Origin: Daldinia sp. FL1419
Taxonomy: Eukaryota > Ascomycota > Sordariomycetes > Xylariales > Hypoxylaceae
Length of the DNA: 64,000 nucleotides
Assembly (NCBI GenBank): GCA_025201765.1
Contig: MU623351.1
Coordinates: 186,001-250,000, forward strand
Direction: 5' to 3'
Part shown: in pieces, positions 56,937 to 64,000 of the stretch
How the letters are laid out: each line of letters opens with the position of its first letter
How positions within the stretch are numbered: the stretch's first letter is position 1
Notes under the pieces: model-generated
What the model was told of the DNA's origin: nothing
Database searches by the model: none
What the model saw: the letters and a program-made list of their open reading frames with translations, nothing else
Translations under genes and position numbers: made by a program

Positions 56937-59783
56937 TTAAATTGGACTTGCTACAGGGCCATCAACAAATCTTAAAACAGCCGAAAGCCAAGTTTCGTTG
57001 TCCTCAAGCTTTTCAAGATCACCACCCCAACGCAGCACACTAACAAGCCAGCGGAAGTCACCCAGTCCAGGCGAGTATTCAGTTCCGTTAGGAAGGGTAG
57101 CTTTCAGTCCAGTTCCTTGAGGCCAGTTAAAAGTCGATGGTGACAGTAGTTCGGTAGAGTTCACTAGAGTACCATAGGACGGCAACCCGAACACCGATAT
57201 CGGCGGCGTCGTGTTCGAGGGACGATACTCGTAAGTATCAGCTGGATCGTAGCCGTAAAAATCGGGGTTTATATTGATATTAGCGGGTACGAGGTCAATC
57301 CGATACCCGCGAATAAATTGGTCGCGGCCGATAAGCGAGCGGTAAGGCGTCGAAGAATTAACTTCAAGTATGCCCTTATTGACAACCCAATCGTCTCCAT
57401 ATTTATAAGATATTTGGGGCTGCACCGTCGTGCTCGTGTTAACAACGTGTATGTATTGAGCGTTGTACAACGAGTAAGGGGGACCTGAATATGGCACACT
57501 TAACTCTTCGTCGTCACTAGTCACCTTGATGAAGCCGCCAAATACGGGCAGTCGCTCGGGTTTGAGACCTGATGTTGGAGGCAATATCTTAAATGAGACA
57601 ACTGTGGATTCTCCTGCTGCGACTTCCACGGTCGAGGACTCAAACTCGGCGGATCCGTATATGGGAAGTTGGTTCTCCTGGGAGAATATGGGGTTATTGG
57701 GAGGATTAGGTTCTGAGTAGCTAGCACCTTCGTGGGATAACGCGTATTTCTTGGTCGAGTTCGAATAATTCTTAATTGTCAAATTTACCCCTCCGTATGT
57801 AGTATGAGAATTATCCGTTACGAGAAGTTGGCCTGGGAACACGCGGCTTTGATACATAATCGCGTCATAAGCATTGACTAGACCAGCTCCCTGTTGAAAA
57901 GTCCCCGCATTCATGGTATCGTTATACACCCATTTCAAAGGTCTTGCAGTCGATTGAAGTAGTGATAAAATTTCCGTAACAGATAGATCAGGGAACTGGG
58001 ATTTGACTAGTGCATAGCAGCCGCTAATAAAAGGGGCTGCCATTGACGTGCCTGATAGAAGAGAATAGTAGCCTTGTTCGCCGAGTGGCCAGGTAGAGAG
58101 TATTTCACCACCAGGAGCCGAGATTTGAGGTTTCAAATCGTAATTCAAGTAGACAGGTCCGAAAGCCGAGTAATAGTCCATTTTACCTCCGACAACCTGA
58201 GCGGGACTTGAATAGGAGGTATCGTTGAAGTATAACTTGTATCCTTCAGCTCCTGTGGTGTTCATATTCTCCAGAATTTTAGTGCTGTCCTCGTAATTTA
58301 CAGAAATGTACTGAACAGTCCCATCACCTATGGAACCTGAAGAGGGTATCTCGTACGCTACATCGTACGGGTCAGACATATTGGTGTATAGTCCCATCAC
58401 ATACGGAACGCTGCGCCTCGAGCAGCAACCACTTGCACCACTATCTCGGCATCTGTTAGTAATCGGAAAAGCAATAATCGTAGTATTGAGTTTTCCCTGA
58501 TCTTCCAAGAGCGATACGGCGTCATCCCAATTGCTAGTACCAGAACAACCCTCGTCAAGGAGATAGACCTCTAATCCGTCAGGGAACTCGACAGGCCATA
58601 GTGATGCATACGAAACTGTGGCACCATGAGAATCTGTCAGGGTATAGACAAGTGGGAAGTTTCTGTTAGCAACTGAACCGACTGAAATAATGCTCGGCAA
58701 CTCAGCGGGGGTCGATGTACGGTAAAGCTGGGGGTCATATCTGCTCCTGGAACCGGCGTTCCCTTGGGAGACGATAACCGCTATGCCTGAATCCACAAGA
58801 CGGGCTGCAACTTTTGTTAATGGATCGACCCCATTTTGCCACGACTCTTGGATCCCCAACGACATGCTTATTATATCGACGCCATCTTCCTGCGCTCGCA
58901 GCATTGCCCCCATGATACGATCAGTCGACCCCCCGTTAGTTGAACAGTCGAATACTCTATACATGTATATCGTTGCTTCTGGTGCAACACCGGAGATATT
59001 TAATGCCTTATCTCCGTCTAGCAATGGGTCCATACCAATGATTCCTACCATATACCTAGGTCAGTAAATTTCTTAGGGATGAAAGGCTCAATAGGTTTAT
59101 TTACCCGCTACGTGTGTGCCGTGCCCTCCACCATAGCATGTAGTTAATGGATCATCATGCTCGAATGCGGTTCCATTGTCGGATAACCAAGACCATCCCC
59201 CAGCTACCTTAAAACCGGGACCGAAGCCACCTCCAAGTGCCGGATGGCGATAATCAACACCAGTATCAACGATGCCTATCTTTATACCTTTACCCTTCAC
59301 ATCAAGTTGGTGCAGCTTATCCACACCAGCCATTTCAAGAGTCGAAGATAGATCTCCATCAACCTTTGGTATTATTGTTGGCATCTTCGGGGGATTCGCG
59401 TATGATAGAAAGGGATTATCTGCTAAAGGAAGGTCTAGGGATTTCGGGTCCGACAATGGCACCTCGTACACCGGGCTCACAGACACAACTCCAGGGATAT
59501 CCTGTAGCTGGAGCTCAGGATTCCTGAGGCCGGTATCTTTGGAGAGCCTAATTGATAGGCCAACGTAGGTTCCTGGATACCGATACTCATTGGCGACGGT
59601 ATATTCAAAAGGAAGCCTTGATGCATGTTCATGGAAAACAGCATGTTGGTCAAAGCCCCTCGGGTAAATCCCGTTTCCCACAACATCATCCACCAACTCA
59701 ATGATAAATGCGCCATCAATGAGCCTGGGGGTGCTAGTAGCAAAGCTGAGTGCGAAGAAGAACAAAGGTAGAATCCTAATCAT
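56937..59783 (-). CDS. Secreted subtilase (S8, Vpr-like with PA insert)
   Basis: The exons are complement(59105-59783) and complement(56937-59044), 928 residues. It is a secreted serine protease of the subtilisin family. A signal peptide (about 1-17) is followed by an inhibitor-like prosegment (to about residue 155). The catalytic triad is Asp173 in IVDTGVD, His221 in GGHGTHVAG (the motif is split by the intron) and Ser560 in LSGTSMAAP. A protease-associated domain lies between His and Ser (about 370-470). A beta-rich, fibronectin-like C-terminal region spans about 640-928. The layout matches the minor extracellular protease Vpr type of fungi. It probably degrades host or environmental protein outside the cell. 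It ends 437 bp from the GNAT gene, tail to tail. Confidence 0.94.
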
Positions 59784-61141
59784 TGCTAGAATAATACTTG
59801 CGCCTTATTATATCTAAAGTTACGCGGCGAGTTCAAAAGTACAGGCGCAGGCAATGTAGTAGGTAGGTTTATAGTCACGATACCACTTTAGCCTATACCA
59901 ACAGTATATTATATCCTATCGCAAATATTCTTATCTATCGTTCCTATTTTCTAATACTACATTCCGAATGTAACTTCAGAAGAATCAGCTGCAGCATAAT
60001 TAGTCGAAACGGGACCTAGATGACGAAATAAGAAGCTAACTTAAAGGATGGTGAGTAAAACCAACCGTTGTATTCAACAAAATATCAGTAAATTGGACCC
60101 CGAAGGCTATCGTAACAGGCCCGAATACCTCGATAAAAGCCTCATATCTAATCATTCCTTGAGTATACTATCTTATAAAATTATTATAAGCATAGTGCCG
60201 AGTATAATCCAGATATCTCTTCTATACAATTGATCTAATCATTATTCAGAACCCCTGATTCGGTGGGTAGAAAGCCCGACAGGGGGGTTTTGATGTAGTT
60301 GTTTCGCGAAACCCACAGAGCCTTATAAGGAAGCTTCTTCATCTTACCTCTTCTATTGCATGATGCTATTTTTTTCTTTTGTCAAAAATAGCATGATAAA
60401 GAAAAAAATAGGAGGAAAGCAAAAAGGGAGTAGTTAGCTGATCGATCATCTAAGCATGAGTAATTACCTCACTAGTAGCTATGGCCGTAGCTATGGGACG
60501 AGGCAAGGCTAGAAGAGGGGACAATGGAATAATCGTATTGAAATACAAAGGACCTGACACTATAATTAAGTCTCGGAGTAGTACCTAAATATGACTCAAT
60601 TAGAACCTGCCATATTAGAAAGAAGGCTCTTATTGGGCGTTTATTCCTATCGTGAAATAGTCGCAAGATATATTATCCAGCAATTCCATTTGGTTCCAGG
60701 TCTTGTCATTATTGGTCAACGTTAACGTCCAGTGGTCCGTACTTCATGCTGCTAATTTGTTAACAAAGATGAAGATTAACCATGAGGTAAAGAAATAGCG
60801 TAAATATAACAGCCTTGTCTTAGATACCTGGATGATATTTCATAACTATTCTGGTCTCTGCTGTTCATTAAAAACGACCATTTAACAATAATCTAGCATA
60901 TAATTTGTATCAAAATGTTTGTTTAGGAGAGAAAAGCCTTGCAATGAATCGTTATGGAACATAGAATCTAAGGATAGCCTATAAAACGCCCGTCTAGCCC
61001 AAAAGGAAATGAAGACTTTTTCTCATCCTCAGGACATTTGCACATCAGTAAGCGAATAACTAAAGTAAAATAATACAAAAATTCACCAACCCACCAAGTT
61101 AGATCAAATAAAGTCTCAGAAACTTTAGCAACGCATCAAAT
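59784..61141. other. Divergent intergenic region
   Basis: It lies between the subtilase (minus) and the proline-rich gene (plus). The notable feature is an interlocked pair of inverted repeats at 60363-60411. Otherwise it is AT-rich without genes. Confidence 0.5.
60366..60411. repeat. Perfect 14-bp inverted repeat, overlapping a second hairpin
   Basis: CTATTTTTTTCTTT at 60366-60379 is exactly complementary to 60398-60411. A second, 11-bp pair (ATGCTATTTTT with AAAAATAGCAT) shares the left arm, so two alternative hairpins compete. It could be a terminator-like or cruciform site; its role is unknown. Confidence 0.65.
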
Positions 61142-64000
61142 ATGGCTTCGCCGGAGACCGGGCCTTCAACCCCTAACAAGGGGAAGCGAAAAGCTGAAGA
61201 TTTAGGAGACGATGGTCATAATATTCCCAGAATATCGAGATTTGACTACATGAACAGAACGATCTCAGCGAACGAGTTCAAGATTGATATCGGTAGGATA
61301 GCCAATGTGAACTTTAACTACGGACGTTGTCGTGATCCTGATTATCCCGAAATAGATCATCTCTCGATTCAAGATTATGATTACGTGGACGAGAAAGAGA
61401 AAGAAGAAGCAAGACTCCAGGAACTAAGACGCTTACAGCGGCAACGTGAGAATGCCCGGCCGCCGGGGCCTCAGATAATAGAAATCCCAGCTCCTCCGAA
61501 ACCAGAACCACAAGTCGACCCGGACGATCCAAATCTAGATGATGATGGTGTACAAAGACCTAAACAGTACACACAAGGAATGTCTGATTACGACTTCGGT
61601 CTTATGTTGGGGGGTAGGCCAGCTAGACCAGACGACCCCCCATTCAGATACGATGCAGAAACCAGACGGCCCGAAAGGGAATACTATAAGAATAAAATGG
61701 CTGCGGAATTGGAGAGGATATCGAGAAAGAGGAGAAGGCTTGATACTTCTGAACTTCCTCCACCAATGCATTTGGTTAGGCCTCAGATTCAGTCTCGGCG
61801 TGTCATATCTGAGCCTATAAGACCTGGATCCGAGCCAGTATATGTCACCAGAGTCACACCTAGCCAAGCTAGATCACTATGGGGCCGGATTGACGCATGG
61901 CCTCAGCCTGGCCAAATAACATATCCCGCATCGGATAGACTGACTCGGGTCGTATCACTTCCGGTTGTTCCGCGTGTACCTACACCGCCAAACTTCTATA
62001 GGTCTGAGGTTAATCCATCCCGGGTTGGCCCAACCCCGGTAGTGCCAACTCCAGTAGTGCCAACTCCAGTCAATCCAAACCCAGATAATCTATCTTCGCG
62101 CACCATGCCTCCGCGTATAACGCCTTCGCATGCATCGCCTCCTCGAGTCGTTTATCCACCACCCAGGCCTCAGCCTGTTCCTCCGGTTGTATCACCTCCT
62201 CGAGTTGACCCTACACCGCCTAGACCTCAGCCCATCCCTCAGGCTGTGTCGCCTCCTCAGGCCGTTCATCTACTACCCAGGGCTCAGCCTGTTCCTCCAG
62301 TGCCCAGACCTCAGCCCGTCCCCCCGGCTGTGTCCCCTCCTCGAGTTGACCATACACCGCCTAGACCTCAGCCCATCCCTCCGGCTGTGTCGCCTCCTCA
62401 GGCCGTTCATCTACTATCCAGGCCTCAGCCCGTTCCTACTGTTGTGGTGTCTCCTCCGGTTCTTTCTCCAGTGACTAGACCTCAACCTGTTGCTCCGATC
62501 GTGGTGCCTCCTCGAGTCTCTTCTCTACCGCCCAGACCTCAACCCGTCCCTCCGGTTGTATCACCTCCTCGGGCTGATCCCACACCACCCAGACCTCAGC
62601 CAATCGCCCCGGCTTCACGGCCACAGACAAACCAACCTCCTCGAGTTTGGGATCGACCCCCACGTCCAGTTCCCCCTCGACCCATCCCTCCAGTATCCAA
62701 GAGACCTGAGGTTAATACATTTAATCCTCCATATCGCGAGCCTGATCCCATTCCTCAGCCCGTTCATCCTGCCCCACCCCGGCCCGTGCCTCCGCGGCCC
62801 GTGCCTCCGGTTGTCCGGCCTCAACCAAGCGAAGATACACCCACTCCACCTCCGGTTGTTCAACCTTCGCCAGATCTAGTCCAACTTAGTACGTCTCCTG
62901 TTGTTCGGCCTCCCCGGGCTACGGGTGTCTGGCCTCCGCCAGTAGCAACCCGGCCTACTCCACCAGATCCAGCCGTTCAAACTCCACCGGGACCAGTTGT
63001 TCAACCCCCAGCACCGGTTATGCCCACTCCGCCTCCGCTTATTTGGCCTCCTTCAACTTTAATTGGGCCTACTCGCACAGGTTCAGGTACCTGGCCTCCA
63101 CCACCTATAATCCGACCTGGTCCACCTGTAGTTACTCCGCCAGTTGCTCGGCCTCCCCCAAATCCGGTTATACCTACACCATCTCAGGTTCCTCAGCCTC
63201 AGACAACACTGGTTCGACCTACTCCACCCGCGGTTATTCCACTTCCGCCGGCCCCGGTTGTCCAACATATACCAACTCCTAATCGGCCTACTACGCCTCC
63301 TGCTGTTCAGCCTCCTCGAACTACAGGTGTCTGGCCTCCGCCGGTAACGACTCGACCTACCCCACCAAATCCAGTCGTTCCACTTCCACCAAATCCGGTT
63401 GTCGAACCACCACTAACTCCGGTTCGGCCTAATACGCCTCCAGCCGTTCGTACTAAATCCGGTCCGGTTGAACCTACCCCGGTCCCGGTCCCGGTCAACC
63501 CGTCTCAAGTTGATGCACCTCAGATCAACCCACCTCAAGTTAACTTACGCCACCCTGATCCGGTTGAGACAGATCCCACCAAGCTTAGAAATCCACTCGA
63601 GGGCCATCCTCCGGGTACCCTTCTACTCGACGTGATTCCACAGGGAGCTCTCCTATCAGACTTAGGTGAAGGGCAACAGCCTATTCCAGCTCGGTTCGAG
63701 CCCACTAGGTACCGAGAGCCGCCTTACCCCAGGCCCGCCGCGGATAGCAGCAGGCCTGGGAGGCCACTGGGACCTCACCGTGTTCCGGTATGGGCTGATA
63801 ACGACCCTAGAATGAAGGCGTGGCTGGAGGGCGAGTACAAGAACAATGCACGCCACCCGCTAAACCCTTCCGCATTCCCGGAATACAGAGAGTACGAGGA
63901 CGGTGACCGTCGCGTTCCGGTGTGGGAGCCCCGGGGTGGTAGAGCACACGTCCCCGCACACATGCGAGCAGCGTTTGGACTGGAAACACTAGGGCAGGAG
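61142..64000 (+). CDS. Large intronless proline-rich repeat protein, 3' end outside window
   Basis: The frame is open from ATG 61142 to the window edge (953 codons) and continues beyond it. Residues 1 to about 75 begin with a basic patch (NKGKRKAED, possible nuclear signal) and a unique segment with NEFKIDIGRIANVNF. A charged helix (EKEKEEARLQELRRLQRQ) follows near 90. Another basic stretch, ISRKRRR, occurs near 195. From about residue 280 to 800 the chain is Pro-rich low complexity with recurring RPQPVPP, VVSPPR, TPPRP and PPxVxP units, including a 47-residue (141-bp) tandem repeat. The last part (about 800-953) is unique again, with two RVPVW motifs and a KAWLEGEYKNNARHPLNPSAFPEYREY segment. 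No signal peptide or known domain is seen. It may be a structural, RNA-related or scaffold protein; I cannot tell. Confidence 0.75.
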   Translation, partial: MASPETGPSTPNKGKRKAEDLGDDGHNIPRISRFDYMNRTISANEFKIDIGRIANVNFNYGRCRDPDYPEIDHLSIQDYDYVDEKEKEEARLQELRRLQRQRENARPPGPQIIEIPAPPKPEPQVDPDDPNLDDDGVQRPKQYTQGMSDYDFGLMLGGRPARPDDPPFRYDAETRRPEREYYKNKMAAELERISRKRRRLDTSELPPPMHLVRPQIQSRRVISEPIRPGSEPVYVTRVTPSQARSLWGRIDAWPQPGQITYPASDRLTRVVSLPVVPRVPTPPNFYRSEVNPSRVGPTPVVPTPVVPTPVNPNPDNLSSRTMPPRITPSHASPPRVVYPPPRPQPVPPVVSPPRVDPTPPRPQPIPQAVSPPQAVHLLPRAQPVPPVPRPQPVPPAVSPPRVDHTPPRPQPIPPAVSPPQAVHLLSRPQPVPTVVVSPPVLSPVTRPQPVAPIVVPPRVSSLPPRPQPVPPVVSPPRADPTPPRPQPIAPASRPQTNQPPRVWDRPPRPVPPRPIPPVSKRPEVNTFNPPYREPDPIPQPVHPAPPRPVPPRPVPPVVRPQPSEDTPTPPPVVQPSPDLVQLSTSPVVRPPRATGVWPPPVATRPTPPDPAVQTPPGPVVQPPAPVMPTPPPLIWPPSTLIGPTRTGSGTWPPPPIIRPGPPVVTPPVARPPPNPVIPTPSQVPQPQTTLVRPTPPAVIPLPPAPVVQHIPTPNRPTTPPAVQPPRTTGVWPPPVTTRPTPPNPVVPLPPNPVVEPPLTPVRPNTPPAVRTKSGPVEPTPVPVPVNPSQVDAPQINPPQVNLRHPDPVETDPTKLRNPLEGHPPGTLLLDVIPQGALLSDLGEGQQPIPARFEPTRYREPPYPRPAADSSRPGRPLGPHRVPVWADNDPRMKAWLEGEYKNNARHPLNPSAFPEYREYEDGDRRVPVWEPRGGRAHVPAHMRAAFGLETLGQE
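62200..62440 (+). repeat. 141-bp tandem coding repeat in the proline-rich gene
   Basis: A copy starting at 62200 (TCGAGTTGACC) recurs at 62341 with only a few differences over about 100 bp, giving a 47-residue unit with PPRVD-TPPRPQPIP-AVSPPQAVHLL. Shorter, more diverged units continue on both sides. Confidence 0.75.

Noticed and set aside
1..64000. CRISPR array or bacterial-type operons
   Set aside because: No regularly spaced direct repeats occur, and the gene structure is clearly eukaryotic.

Overview
The window looks like nuclear DNA of a filamentous ascomycete (Pezizomycotina, most likely Sordariomycetes). The reasons are many short GT-AG introns of about 48-74 bp, fungus-specific families (HET, AA9 lytic polysaccharide monooxygenase, Pth11-like receptor, NLP), Kex2-type processing sites in secreted proteins, and two AT-saturated islands whose arms differ only by transitions, the signature of repeat-induced point mutation (RIP). 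I cannot name the genus. All gene models were spliced by hand and checked for reading phase.

Layout. 1-5.9 kb: no supportable gene. 5.9-9.6 kb: a DUF2235 alpha/beta-hydrolase gene split by a 1.87 kb RIP-degraded Tc1/mariner-like element. 9.8-15.3 kb: a wax-synthase-like membrane acyltransferase and a Trf4/Cid14-like nucleotidyltransferase, both on minus. 16.4-19.8 kb: two secreted carbohydrate-active enzymes, AA9 and GH5. 20.5-21.5 kb: a protein of unknown function. 21.5-25.8 kb: a gene-poor stretch. 25.8-28.1 kb: two small secreted proteins. 28.3-32.3 kb: two mitochondrial genes, a UbiB/ABC1 kinase-like protein (minus) and holocytochrome c heme lyase (plus). 33.6-36.7 kb: a hypothetical gene and an amidohydrolase. 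39.4-40.6 kb: a seven-helix Pth11/rhodopsin-like receptor.

42-60 kb is richest in accessory-type genes: a six-exon secreted protein, an NLP (necrosis-inducing family), an 1162-residue HET protein with a multi-helix membrane domain at its N-terminus, a berberine-bridge-type FAD oxidase, a second RIP-degraded element (1.44 kb, 115-bp inverted repeats), a divergent protein kinase, a GNAT acetyltransferase and a large secreted subtilase. The last gene (61.1 kb to the edge) is an intronless, proline-rich, tandemly repeated protein that runs off the window.

No biosynthetic operon-like system is evident. The strongest unusual signals are the base-precise transposon insertion with a recoverable host frame, the membrane-anchored HET protein, and a 10-bp palindrome (TACCTAGGTA) present six times outside coding sequence.
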